From Myxococcus eversor (lineage in GTDB: Bacteria; Myxococcota; Myxococcia; Myxococcales; Myxococcaceae), in contig NZ_JAAIXY010000001.1 of the NCBI RefSeq assembly GCF_010894455.1, forward strand, positions 434,001 through 498,000: 64,000 nucleotides of DNA, written 5' to 3'. Position 1 is the stretch's first letter. Each line of letters starts with the position of its first letter. Below the pieces are notes generated by a model. That model saw nothing but the letters and a program-made list of their open reading frames with translations, was not told the origin of the DNA and did no database searches. Shown here one piece after another: positions 34,502 to 43,008 of this stretch. Made by a program: the position numbers and the translations under genes.

Positions 34502-35569
34502 TCACGGGTAGCAGGCGGCCTGACGCAGCCCGGTGTCCTCGGGGAAGCCGAGGGACACGTTGAAGTTCTGCACGGCTTGGCCGGCCATGCCCTTCACCAG
34601 GTTGTCCAGCGCGGCCATGACGGCCACGGAGCGGCCCTTCGTCGCCACGGAGATGTCGCAGAAGTTGCTGCCGGTGACGGCGGCGACGCGCGGCGTGCCC
34701 TCGACGATGCGGACGAACTTGGATCCCTCGTAGTAGCGGCGGAACTTGTCCGTCAGCGACTGCGTCACCACCGCGCCGCCGTGCTCGGGCCACTCGAACT
34801 GCACGGTGGCGAAGATGCCGCGCACCATGGGCGCCGAATGCGGCACGAAGGCCAGCCGGTGGCGCTGCGCGCCGTGGGCCACGAGCATGACCTCGACCTC
34901 CGCCTCGTGCTGGTGCTCCAGCGGCTTGTACGCGCGGAAGTCATGCGCGCGCGTCGGGTGGTGCGTGCCCTCGCCCGGCAGCGAGCCGGAGCCGGAGGAG
35001 CCCGTCACACCCGAGACGGCCAGGAGGCCCAGGCCCGGCGTGGCGGCGATGGGCAGGAGCGCCAACTGCACCGCGGTGGCGAAGCAGCCGGGGTTGGCGA
35101 TGCGCCTGGCGCCCTTGATCTCCTCGCGCTTCCACTCGGTGAGGCCGTACGTGAAGGTGCCCAGCAGGTCCGGAGCGGGGTGCGGCTTGCCATAGGCGCC
35201 CGCGTATCGCCCCGGGTGGTCCAGCCGGAAGTCGGAGGACAGGTCGACCAACAGCAGGCGGTCGGCGAGCCCCACCTCGGCCCACTTCTTCTCCAGGCCG
35301 AGGAACTGGGTGGCCAGTTCGCCGTGGCCCAGCGCGCTGAACAGCACGGGCTGCTGCGAGTCCGCGAGCCAGCGCCAGTCCGGCTCCGCCTCGAACTTCG
35401 CGTCCACCAGTCCGCGCAGGTGCGGGTGCACCTTGTGGACGGGCTCGCCCGCGTGGTGCCGGGACACGACGCGGATGCCGGCCACCGCCGGGTGCCCGGA
35501 GAGAATCCGCAACAGCTCGCCTCCGCCGAAACCGGAGGCCCCCAGGATGTAGATGTTCGCCCGCGTCAT
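34502..35569 (-). CDS. argC: N-acetyl-gamma-glutamyl-phosphate reductase
   Basis: 355 residues. Third step of arginine synthesis: NADPH-dependent reduction of N-acyl-glutamyl phosphate to the semialdehyde. The NADP loop is LGASGFGGGELLRILSGHP; the catalytic Cys162 sits in ANPGCFATAVQLALLP; the C-terminal SVAVMAALDNLVKGMAGQAV is characteristic. If the operon uses succinylated intermediates, this enzyme would act on N-succinylglutamyl phosphate. Last gene of the operon; its ATG overlaps the stop of the P-loop gene by four bases (ATGA), so the two are translationally coupled. Confidence 0.96.
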   Translation of the reverse strand: MTRANIYILGASGFGGGELLRILSGHPAVAGIRVVSRHHAGEPVHKVHPHLRGLVDAKFEAEPDWRWLADSQQPVLFSALGHGELATQFLGLEKKWAEVGLADRLLLVDLSSDFRLDHPGRYAGAYGKPHPAPDLLGTFTYGLTEWKREEIKGARRIANPGCFATAVQLALLPIAATPGLGLLAVSGVTGSSGSGSLPGEGTHHPTRAHDFRAYKPLEHQHEAEVEVMLVAHGAQRHRLAFVPHSAPMVRGIFATVQFEWPEHGGAVVTQSLTDKFRRYYEGSKFVRIVEGTPRVAAVTGSNFCDISVATKGRSVAVMAALDNLVKGMAGQAVQNFNVSLGFPEDTGLRQAACYP

Positions 35570-36627
35570 GACTTCCTCCCCGCGCCCAGCTTGGGCGAGA
35601 GCTTCTCCAGGATGAGACCACCCAACGCCGCCGGGTCCGCGCGAGCGTTACGCGCCGGCACACCAACCACTTGCTCCACGAAGCGCACGCCCACCGCGTT
35701 GTCCGTGGCCGGTCCCGCCAGCACGTCCACGTCGATGCCGTACGTCTCCTTCAGATGCCGCACGCCGCCCGCCGCGCCCACCGGGTCGTTGGCGCACATC
35801 ACCCACGCGCCCGCGAGCGCCTTGAGCTCCGGGTCCGCCAGAATCGCCTGGACGCCGTACTCGCCCATGATGCCGTCGCCCGTCTCCGCGACGATGACGT
35901 CCACGTCGGACACCGCCAGCTCGGAGAACAGCACCCGCGCCACTCGCGCCGCCGTGCGAGGCCCCGTGCAGACGATGCCCGCGTCCGTGAAGTCCATCAC
36001 CACGTCCGCGCCGGAGTCCTGCATGCTCAGCGTGTCACGCATCAGCGACACGCCCGTGAGCTTCGCGCCGCCCACGCGGTATCCGGCCTGCGCCAGCCTG
36101 CGCACCATGGCGCTGGCGGCGAACGTCTTGCCCGCGTTCATGCACGTGCCCACCACGTAGACGACGGGGCACTTCACCGCCACGTTGGTGCCCTTGAGCG
36201 CGCCGGACATCACGTGCGCGGGCTGCCCGTTGCGTGACATCAGCTCCGGGAACTCCAGCACCTGGCCCAGCACTTCCGCCTCGAAGGGCATGCCCACGCC
36301 GGGGTTGTGCGAGGTGCACTTGCCGATGACGCCGCCCATGTTCAGCACGTGCAGCCGCTGGCCCACGGTGACGGACTCGGGCACCACGCCCTCGTAGCCG
36401 TGCAGCGCGTTGCGGTGACCCAGCGCGCCCACCATGATGTCGCCCGCGTGCAGCGTGACGAGGCGGCCGTGGACGTCCTCGAGCTGGTTGTAGACCGTCT
36501 TCTCGCCGTGGATGCGGATGGCGATGACGGCGCCTTCCTCGGCCTTGACCTCGGGCGTGAGGTGCACGGTGCGCCCCAGGCCCAGGTTCCGGGTGACGCT
36601 TCCCACCTTGTCGACGAAGACCTTCAT
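35566..36627 (-). CDS. Unnamed P-loop protein within the arginine operon
   Basis: 353 residues. The N-terminal ~150 form a beta-rich domain with HGRLVTLHAGDIMVGALGHR and a Cys/His cluster GKCTSHNPGVGMP. The second half is a P-loop NTPase: Walker A GTCMNAGKT (160-168), switch-like KLTGVSLMRDTLSMQDSGAD and DVIVAETGDGIMGEYG, reminiscent of the MobB/dethiobiotin-synthase-like fold and of the DUF1611 C-terminal domain. I know no characterised arginine enzyme of this type. One base separates it from argG and it overlaps argC by four, so it must be made with them. Likely uses ATP; substrate or regulatory role unknown. Confidence 0.7.
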   Translation of the reverse strand: MKVFVDKVGSVTRNLGLGRTVHLTPEVKAEEGAVIAIRIHGEKTVYNQLEDVHGRLVTLHAGDIMVGALGHRNALHGYEGVVPESVTVGQRLHVLNMGGVIGKCTSHNPGVGMPFEAEVLGQVLEFPELMSRNGQPAHVMSGALKGTNVAVKCPVVYVVGTCMNAGKTFAASAMVRRLAQAGYRVGGAKLTGVSLMRDTLSMQDSGADVVMDFTDAGIVCTGPRTAARVARVLFSELAVSDVDVIVAETGDGIMGEYGVQAILADPELKALAGAWVMCANDPVGAAGGVRHLKETYGIDVDVLAGPATDNAVGVRFVEQVVGVPARNARADPAALGGLILEKLSPKLGAGRKS

Positions 36628-36628
36628 G

Positions 36629-37822
36629 TCAGCCTCCCTTCGCCCGGTGCGAGAGCATCTGCGCGACGCCGTACAACTTGGCGAAGCCAGCGGCCTCCGA
36701 GCCTGTCCACAACACGTTCGCTTCTCCGTACGTCGCCACCTTCGCGTCCATCAGCGAATAGGGCGAGCGCACGCCTTCCACCACCATGGAGCGAGGGTGC
36801 AGCACCAGCCGCACCTCGCCCGTCACCCGGTCCTGCGAGGAGCTGAGGAACGCCTCCAGGTCCTTCACCAGCGGGTCAAAGAAGTGCCCCTCGTGCAAGA
36901 GCGAGCCGTAGAGGTTGCCCACGGTCTCCTTCCAGAAGAGCTGCTTGCCGGACAGCACCAGCTTCTCCAGCTCGCGGTGCGAGGTGATGAGCAGGTGCGC
37001 GGCCGGCGCCTCGAAGCCCACGCGGCCCTTGATGCCGAGGATGGTGTCGCCCAGGTGGATGCCCCGGCCGATGCCGTACTGACGCCCCAGCACGTTGAGC
37101 GCCTCCACCAGCTCCACCGGCCCCAGCGCCTTGCCGTCCAGCGACACGGGGATGCCCTGCTCGAAGCCCACCGTCAGGGGACGAGGCTTCAAGTCGGTGG
37201 GAATCTCCCCGGAGGGGAAGGCCGCCTCGGGCAGCGCGCTCCACGAGTTGAGCGTCTCGCTGCCGCCCACGGACGTGCCCCACATGCCCTCGTTGACGGA
37301 GTAGGAGCCCAGCTTCGGCGGCATGTGGATGCCGCGCTCGGCGAGGAAGGCCAGCTCTTCCTTGCGGCTCAGGCCCAGCGTGCGGATGGGGGTGAGCAGC
37401 TCCAAGTCACCGGCCAGCGAGCGGAACGCCACGTCGAAGCGCACCTGGTCATTGCCCGCGCCGGTGCTGCCGTGCGCCAGCGACTGCACGCCCTTCTCGC
37501 GCGCCACGCGGACGACCTCCACGGCCTGGCACGCCCGCTCCGCGGACACGCTCAGCGGGTAGAGCTGTCCGCGCAGCACGTTGCCGGCGATGAGGTAGCG
37601 CAGGTAGCCCTGGAAGAGGGTGCCGCGCGCGTCCACCTTGATGTGCTCCACGGCGCCCAGTTTCGCGGACAGGGCCGCGATGCTCGCGAGCTGCTCGGGC
37701 GGAAAGCCTCCCGTGTCCACGGTGACGGTGGTGACGGCGTAGCCCTGCTCGCGCAGATACACCGTGCAGAAAGCGGTATCGAGTCCGCCGGAGAAGGCCA
37801 GCACCACGTTCTTCTTGCTCAT
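36629..37822 (-). CDS. argG: Argininosuccinate synthase (Bacteroidetes-type)
   Basis: 397 residues from ATG 37822, with GAGGAG seven bases before it. Joins citrulline and aspartate using ATP. PP-loop VVLAFSGGLDTAFC at the N-terminus, then AHGSTGAGNDQVRF and YSVNEGMWGTSVGG, all conserved. The sequence around the PP-loop (VTVDTGGF, SVSAERACQAV) is closer in memory to the ArgG of Bacteroides/Cytophaga than to the E. coli or Bacillus forms. It lies 26 bp after argH and one base before the P-loop gene. Confidence 0.94.
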   Translation of the reverse strand: MSKKNVVLAFSGGLDTAFCTVYLREQGYAVTTVTVDTGGFPPEQLASIAALSAKLGAVEHIKVDARGTLFQGYLRYLIAGNVLRGQLYPLSVSAERACQAVEVVRVAREKGVQSLAHGSTGAGNDQVRFDVAFRSLAGDLELLTPIRTLGLSRKEELAFLAERGIHMPPKLGSYSVNEGMWGTSVGGSETLNSWSALPEAAFPSGEIPTDLKPRPLTVGFEQGIPVSLDGKALGPVELVEALNVLGRQYGIGRGIHLGDTILGIKGRVGFEAPAAHLLITSHRELEKLVLSGKQLFWKETVGNLYGSLLHEGHFFDPLVKDLEAFLSSSQDRVTGEVRLVLHPRSMVVEGVRSPYSLMDAKVATYGEANVLWTGSEAAGFAKLYGVAQMLSHRAKGG

Positions 37823-37848
37823 GTCGTCACTCCTCACGGGGAAGGGGG

Positions 37849-39198
37849 TCATACGTCCCACACGCGCGCGGTGGCCGTGGCCAGGGCGCGGTGGGTGTCG
37901 TCGAGCCAGGCGCGCGCGGCGGCCAGCTCCTCACGGGCCTGGGGCAGCCCCAGGTTTCCGGCGCCACCCAGGTGGGTGGCCGTCAGGGCCTCGCGGTCCG
38001 GGTGGAACGTGCCGTCCGAAAGCTCCCGGCCCACCTGGCGGTAGGCGTCGCGGAAGGCCTGTCCACCGGCCACCAGTGTGTAGGCGTGGTGGGCCGCGTA
38101 CAGCGTGTCATCACAGGCGCGCGCGGCTGCGTCCGCCTTCACCTGGAGCACCGGCACCAGTCGGGCGAGCACGTCGAGCAGCGCGCGGCTGGAGGCCAGC
38201 GCCGCGAAGGTGGGGCGCTTGAGCAACTGGAAGTCGCGGTGGTAGCTGGAGGGCAGGCCGCCCGCCACCGCTTCCACCTGGTGCGCCAGTCCCCGCAGCT
38301 CGCGGCAGCGCCCACGCGCCAGCTCCACCACGTCCGGGTTCTTCTTCTGCGGCATGATGGACGAGCCGGTGGTGAACGCGTCCGGAAGCCCGAGGAAGCC
38401 GAACTCGTCCGTGCTGTAGAGCTGCACGTCCCACAGCCACTTCTCCAGCGTGCCCGCGACGCTGCAGGCCCAGCCCAGCACCGCGGACTCGTGGCGGCCT
38501 CGTCCGTTCTGCGCGTCGATGGGGCTTCTTTGCACGCGACTGAAACCGAGCAGCTGAGCGACGTATTCGCGGTCGATGGGCAGCGGCACGCCGAAGCCCG
38601 CGGCGGCGCCGAGCGGGCAGCGGTCCAGTCGGCCCCACACTCCGCGCAGCGCCTCCAGCTCCTCCAGCAGTCCCTCCGCGAAGGCCATGCCCCACATGCC
38701 GAACGTCGACGGCATCGCGCGTCGCAGATGGGTGTAGCCCGGCATCGCCACGTGGGCGTGCGCCTGCGCGAAGTCCAGGAAGGCCTCGGCCAGCTTCACG
38801 GCGCCCGCGCCCAGCGCCAGGACTTCTTCGCGCAGGAGCAGCCGCACCGCGAGCAGCACCTGGTCATTGCGCGAGCGCGCCAGGTGGATGCGCTTGCCCG
38901 GCTCGCCCACGCGCTCCACCAGCGCGGCCTCCAGCGCGGTGTGCCCGTCCTCCTGCTCGGGGCGGATGGTGAAGTGACCCGCGCGCGCCTCGTCGTGCAG
39001 CGTCTTCAGCGCGCCGACGAGGGCCCGCGACTCCTCGGGCTTGAGCAGGCCCACCTTGCCCAGCATGCGCGCGTGCGCGGCGCTGCCCAGCGCGTCGTGC
39101 GGCGTCAGCGCCAGGTCAACGACGGGGTCGTCGCCCACGGTGAACCGGTGGATGACCGCGTCGAGCGCGGCGCCCTTGCCCCACAGAGTCTCAGCCAC
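37849..39198 (-). CDS. argH: Argininosuccinate lyase
   Basis: 449 residues from GTG 39198, with AGGAGG six bases upstream; the start overlaps the stop of the deacylase gene. Splits argininosuccinate into arginine and fumarate. Fumarase/aspartase superfamily motifs are complete: LARSRNDQVLLAVRLLLREE, MPGYTHLRRAMPSTFGMWG and the flexible signature loop TTGSSIMPQKKNPDVVELAR with the catalytic Ser. Length is normal. Position fourth in the operon. Confidence 0.96.
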   Translation of the reverse strand: MAETLWGKGAALDAVIHRFTVGDDPVVDLALTPHDALGSAAHARMLGKVGLLKPEESRALVGALKTLHDEARAGHFTIRPEQEDGHTALEAALVERVGEPGKRIHLARSRNDQVLLAVRLLLREEVLALGAGAVKLAEAFLDFAQAHAHVAMPGYTHLRRAMPSTFGMWGMAFAEGLLEELEALRGVWGRLDRCPLGAAAGFGVPLPIDREYVAQLLGFSRVQRSPIDAQNGRGRHESAVLGWACSVAGTLEKWLWDVQLYSTDEFGFLGLPDAFTTGSSIMPQKKNPDVVELARGRCRELRGLAHQVEAVAGGLPSSYHRDFQLLKRPTFAALASSRALLDVLARLVPVLQVKADAAARACDDTLYAAHHAYTLVAGGQAFRDAYRQVGRELSDGTFHPDREALTATHLGGAGNLGLPQAREELAAARAWLDDTHRALATATARVWDV

Positions 39199-40252
39199 GG
39201 GCCACCTCCTCGAAGTAGCCGCGCAGAAGGCGCGTGTAGAAGGCGGCACCCGCGTCCAGCTCCGCCAGGGTGATGAACTCGTCCGCCAGGTGGCTCCTCA
39301 GCGTGTCGCCAGGGCCCACCTTCACCGTGGGCAGCTCGCCCAGGAAGGCCCAGTCGGACGTGGTGCTGGAGCCCACCGGCTCGTTGCCCGACGCCGAGAT
39401 GGCCGCCCGGACGATGGGCTGCTGCGAGGCCGTCGCCTTCGGCTGATACCGCGCCGAGTGCACCTTCACCTCGCTCTTCAAGACGCCACCAATCTGGGTC
39501 GCCACCTGCGCGTGGTCCATGCTCGGCGTCGTCCGCAGGTCCACGAAGAACTCGCACGCGTCCGGCACCTGGTTGCGCGCCAGCCCTCCGGAAATCTGGG
39601 TCACCTGCGCCCGCGCCTCACCCAGCAGCGGGTGGGCCGGGAAGCGCAGCTCCGCCAGCGTGGAGATGTCTCCGGCCGCGACGTGGATGGCGTTCACCGC
39701 CTGCGCGTTGTGCGCGTGCGCGACATGCGAGCTGCGGCCATGCGCGGTGCAGCGCAAGAGCAGCATGCCCCGCTGGGCCGTGCAGGGCTTGAGGCTCGTC
39801 GGCTCTCCCACCACCGCGGCGTCCAGCGGGCCCAGCTCCGGCAGCAGCGTGCCCAGGCCCAGGCCTCCCGTCTCCTCCTCGGCGGTGAAGGCGAAGACGA
39901 TTTCTCCGCCTGGCGGCGGGCCTTCCTTCAGGAGCGTCCGGGCCGCGACGAGCATCCCCGTCACGCAGCCCTTGGCGTCGTTGCTGCCCAGTCCGTACAG
40001 GCGGTCCTCGCGCCACTCGGGCGCGTGGGGCGCGTACGTCCACCCGGCGCACGGCTTCACCGTGTCCAGGTGCGAGTTGACGAGCAGCCGGCGCGGCCCG
40101 CTTCCCACGGAGAACCACACGTTGTGGCCCTTCCGCTGGACGCGCGCACCCCAGCCCTCCGCCCACCCGGACACCGTGTCCGCGATGAGTCGCTCGTCAC
40201 CCGAAACGCTGGGGATGGCCACCAGCGCCTGGAGCAGCTCCGCCGCCTTCAT
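39191..40252 (-). CDS. ArgE-like M20 deacylase
   Basis: 353 residues. M20 di-zinc hydrolase with LLVNSHLDTVKP (His/Asp ligands), GLGSNDAKGCVTGML, FAFTAEEETGG (catalytic Glu) and a C-terminal region with the last metal His (DTLRSHLADEFI). Because the same operon carries an acylornithine carbamoyltransferase, its natural substrate should be N-acylcitrulline, as for ArgE in Xanthomonas and the corresponding enzyme in Bacteroides, though acylornithine is possible. Overlaps argB by four bases (ATGA) and argH at the other end, so it is tightly coupled. Acetyl against succinyl specificity is unresolved. Confidence 0.88.
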   Translation of the reverse strand: MKAAELLQALVAIPSVSGDERLIADTVSGWAEGWGARVQRKGHNVWFSVGSGPRRLLVNSHLDTVKPCAGWTYAPHAPEWREDRLYGLGSNDAKGCVTGMLVAARTLLKEGPPPGGEIVFAFTAEEETGGLGLGTLLPELGPLDAAVVGEPTSLKPCTAQRGMLLLRCTAHGRSSHVAHAHNAQAVNAIHVAAGDISTLAELRFPAHPLLGEARAQVTQISGGLARNQVPDACEFFVDLRTTPSMDHAQVATQIGGVLKSEVKVHSARYQPKATASQQPIVRAAISASGNEPVGSSTTSDWAFLGELPTVKVGPGDTLRSHLADEFITLAELDAGAAFYTRLLRGYFEEVARG

Positions 40253-41175
40253 CCCCCGTTCCCCGCGTTCTTCGGCGCCTTCTCGCGCACCACCATGGTG
40301 CCGCTGCCCTCGTTGGTGAAGACCTCCTCCAACAGCGCGTTGGGCGCCACGCCGCTCACCAGGTGCACGCTGCCCACTCCTCCCACGAGCGCGTGGCGGA
40401 TGGCGTGCGCCTTGGGACGCATGCCGCCGGAGATGGCGCCCGTGTTCTCCATGGTCGCCAGGTCCGTCAGGTTCGCCAGCGTGACGAGCGACGTGGGGTC
40501 ATTCAGGTCGCGCAGCAGGCCCGGCACCTGGACGAGGAAGAAGAGCTTCTCCGCCGACAGGGCCACCGACAGCGCCGCCGCCACGGTGTCCGCGTTGGTG
40601 TTGTAGACGGCGCCGTCCACGCCGCCGGAGAGGGGCGCGATGACGGGCACGTAGTCGGCCGAGCGCAGGTGCTCCACCACGCGCGTGTCCACCGCCTCGA
40701 TGTCGCCCACGAGCCCGTAGTCGACCAGCCGGCCCTCGGTGGCCCCCGGCTCCGTCACCATGACGGGAGGACGCTTGCGCGCCTTGATGAGCCCGGCGTC
40801 CACGCCGCTCAGGCCCACGGAGGGCACGCCCGCCGCCTGGAGGTCCGCGAGCAGGTCCGTGTGCAGCTTGCCGGCGAGCACCATCTTCGCCGCGTCCAGC
40901 ACGGGACCGGAGGTGATGCGGCGGCCCGCCACCTTCTCCACGGGCAGGTGGAGCGCATCGCACAGCGCGTCCAGCTCCGGCCCGCCGCCGTGCACGACGA
41001 CGGGGCGGATGGAGAACGTCCACAGCAGGGCGATCTGCTCGCACGCGGAGCGGCGCAGACGCGGGTCGCTCAGCATGGCGCCGCCGAGCTTCACGACGAA
41101 CGTCTTGCGGCGGAACTGCTGCACATAGCGCGCGGCGTTGCGAAGCGCGGAGTACGGGTCGGGTGACAAGGGCAC
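40249..41175 (-). CDS. argB: N-acetylglutamate kinase
   Basis: 308 residues from GTG 41175. Amino-acid-kinase fold: FVVKLGGAML (phosphate-binding Gly loop), VVVHGGGPELDAL, KLHTDLLADLQAAGVPSVGL and the C-terminal TGAISGGMRPKAHAIRHAL. Phosphorylates the gamma-carboxyl of an N-acylglutamate, the usual feedback-controlled step; whether the acyl group is acetyl or succinyl is open, as in Bacteroidetes. Coupled to the following deacylase gene by an ATGA overlap and separated from argF' by 51 bp. Confidence 0.94.
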   Translation of the reverse strand: MPLSPDPYSALRNAARYVQQFRRKTFVVKLGGAMLSDPRLRRSACEQIALLWTFSIRPVVVHGGGPELDALCDALHLPVEKVAGRRITSGPVLDAAKMVLAGKLHTDLLADLQAAGVPSVGLSGVDAGLIKARKRPPVMVTEPGATEGRLVDYGLVGDIEAVDTRVVEHLRSADYVPVIAPLSGGVDGAVYNTNADTVAAALSVALSAEKLFFLVQVPGLLRDLNDPTSLVTLANLTDLATMENTGAISGGMRPKAHAIRHALVGGVGSVHLVSGVAPNALLEEVFTNEGSGTMVVREKAPKNAGNGG

Positions 41176-41226
41176 GGGAGACCTCGAAAGGAAGAGAAGG
41201 GGAGAGGCGCGCCTGGGTGGCGCCGC

Positions 41227-42237
41227 TCAGCGGGACTGCGAGCGCATCCAGTGGAGCAGGGCGCGCTGGACATGGAAGCGGTTGCCCGCCTCGTCCACCA
41301 CGCGGCTGCTGGGGTGGTCCAGGACCTCGTCGGCGACCTCCACGTTGCGACGCACGGGGAGGCAGTGCAGGAACGCGGCGTCCTTCGCCGCGCTCGCCAT
41401 GGTGCGCAGCGTGGGCATCCACCCGGAATACGACGCGAGCAGCGCCGTGACGTCGTTGGGCGAGAACGCCGCCGCGGCCGTCGGGCCCCACGACTTGGCG
41501 TAGACGGCGCGGCTGCCGGCGAGCGCCTCGTCCTGGTCGTGGGTGTAGGTGATGCTGCCGCCAGTGGCCTTGGCGTACGCCTCCGCCTCCGCGCGCACGG
41601 TGGGGTGCAGCTCGAAGCCGGGAGGATGCGCCACGCGCACCTCGCAGCCCGCCGCCGCGGCGCTCAGGAGGAACGAGTTGGGGACCGCCTTGGGCAGCGG
41701 CTTGATGTGCGGCGCCCACGTCAGCGTCACGGGCAGCTTCTTCGTGGTGCCGAACGTCTCGCGCAACGTCAGCACGTCCGCCAGACCCTGGCAGGGGTGC
41801 TCACGCGCGGACTCCATGCTGACCACGGGCACGGTGGCCCACTTGCGGAACGCGTTGATGATGGGGTCGACCTCGTCCTCCTCGTCGCCGCCACCCTGCG
41901 AGAAGGTCCGCACGCCCAGCATGTCCACGAAGCGCGAGAGGACGGGCGCGGCCTCCTTGAGGTGCTCGGCCCGGTCCAGGTTCATCACCGCGCCCTCGCG
42001 GTGCTCCAGCTTCCACACGCCCGCGCCGACGTCCAGGATGATGGCGTTGCCACCCCCGCGCAGCATCACCGCCTCGAACGAGGTGCGCGTGCGCAGCGAC
42101 GGGTTGAAGAACACCATCCCGAGGATGCTTCCCTCCAGATGACGGCCCGGAGGCGTCTTCTTCCAGGCCGCTGCCTGCGCGAGGACGGCCTCTACACCCG
42201 CGGGGCCGAGATCCTTGATGTGCGTGACGTGCTTCAT
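41227..42237 (-). CDS. argF': N-acylornithine carbamoyltransferase (AOTC/SOTC type)
   Basis: 336 residues from ATG 42237. Carbamoyl-phosphate site FFNPSLRTRTSFE, ESAREHPCQGLADVL, LTWAPHIKPLPKAVPNSF and HCLPVRRN place it with the N-acetyl- and N-succinylornithine transcarbamylases, not classical OTC. At the specificity position (E92 in Xanthomonas AOTC, P90 in Bacteroides SOTC) it has Ala90 (NLDRAEHL), and the Lys that is carboxylated in AOTC (RRNVK) is Glu here. WAPH..PLP.AVPNSF and VWKLE also match SOTC better. Product is N-acylcitrulline. First gene of the leftward arginine operon, divergent from argR. Confidence 0.9.
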   Translation of the reverse strand: MKHVTHIKDLGPAGVEAVLAQAAAWKKTPPGRHLEGSILGMVFFNPSLRTRTSFEAVMLRGGGNAIILDVGAGVWKLEHREGAVMNLDRAEHLKEAAPVLSRFVDMLGVRTFSQGGGDEEDEVDPIINAFRKWATVPVVSMESAREHPCQGLADVLTLRETFGTTKKLPVTLTWAPHIKPLPKAVPNSFLLSAAAAGCEVRVAHPPGFELHPTVRAEAEAYAKATGGSITYTHDQDEALAGSRAVYAKSWGPTAAAAFSPNDVTALLASYSGWMPTLRTMASAAKDAAFLHCLPVRRNVEVADEVLDHPSSRVVDEAGNRFHVQRALLHWMRSQSR

Positions 42238-42264
42238 GGGCCTGCGCTCCCTGGCCTGGACCGG

Positions 42265-42287
42265 ATGCATAGGTGGATGAATATGCA
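42265..42287. promoter_or_regulatory. Candidate ArgR box upstream of argF'
   Basis: TGCATA-N10-TATGCA is an inverted repeat just before the argF' start, containing an ATGAATATGCA stretch like known ARG-box halves. A further palindrome-like GCATGCGTGCAT follows at 42291-42302. Position suits repression of the arginine operon. Confidence 0.5.
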
Positions 42288-42384
42288 CCAGCATGCGTGC
42301 ATTTCCGCGAATGGGGCGCGGATATTATGCAGAAAGACGCGACGCGCAAGGGTAATGTTCCCGCAATCTTTCATGCGGGTTCCT

Positions 42385-42408
42385 TGCATGGAAATTCACG
42401 CGCATGCA
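42385..42408. promoter_or_regulatory. Candidate ArgR box at the argR start
   Basis: TGCATG-N12-CATGCA, with an AAATTCA core like an ARG-box half, ends 11 bp before the argR ATG. Autoregulation of argR is expected. TGCAT elements occur several times in this 182-bp divergent region and hardly at all in adjacent genes. Confidence 0.5.
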
Positions 42409-42419
42409 TGGTGGTGGGA

Positions 42420-42842
42420 ATGAACCTGGACGACGAAATCCTTCGGCTCATCTCGGAGCGGGAGATCAGCGATCAGGCGGTCTTGCAGGAGCTGCTGGAA
42501 GCGGAAGGGCAGGCGCCGAGCCAGTCCACGCTGTCGCGGCGGCTGAAGAAGCTGGGCGTGCAGAAGGTGGGCGGGCGTTATCAGCGCGCGGCCACGGAGC
42601 CGGTGGTGGCCACCGAGCGGCAGCGCGTCAGCATCATCGAGGCTCCGCCGAACATGCTCGTGGTGAAGACAGGGCCTGGCTACGCGCCCGCCCTGGCGCT
42701 GGCGTTGGATCGCGAGCCGGAGGTTCCGGGGCTCGCCGGCACGGTGGCCGGTGACGACACCATCTTCGTCGCCGTGACGGACCCCGCGCGGCTGCGTGAG
42801 GTGCGCTCCGTGGTGGAACGGCTGATGCTCCGGAGTGCTTGA
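42420..42842 (+). CDS. argR: Arginine repressor ArgR
   Basis: 140 residues, slightly shorter than E. coli ArgR (156). N-terminal winged helix (LISEREISDQAVLQELLEAE...QSTLSRRLKKLGVQKVGGRY) followed by the C-terminal trimerisation and arginine-binding domain (NMLVVKTGPGYAPALALALD, GTVAGDDTIFVAVTD with the conserved GDDT/DD pair). It binds DNA as a hexamer when arginine is abundant and should repress the divergent operon; TGCAT-rich dyads lie between them. An upstream in-frame ATG at 42408 is possible. Confidence 0.94.
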   Translation: MNLDDEILRLISEREISDQAVLQELLEAEGQAPSQSTLSRRLKKLGVQKVGGRYQRAATEPVVATERQRVSIIEAPPNMLVVKTGPGYAPALALALDREPEVPGLAGTVAGDDTIFVAVTDPARLREVRSVVERLMLRSA

Positions 42843-43008
42843 GCTGGCGGGGCCAATGGCCGCGTGATTGCACAGCGTGCGCGTGTGTGGCCCGAGCCGG
42901 GTGGCGGTGCATCGCCCCCTTGCGTACGCCGTCCAGCCGATACAACCTGGGAGGGTGGTTGATGCATGGACACCCTCACACGTCAGACCCCGGTGCTATT
43001 CCCCTCGT

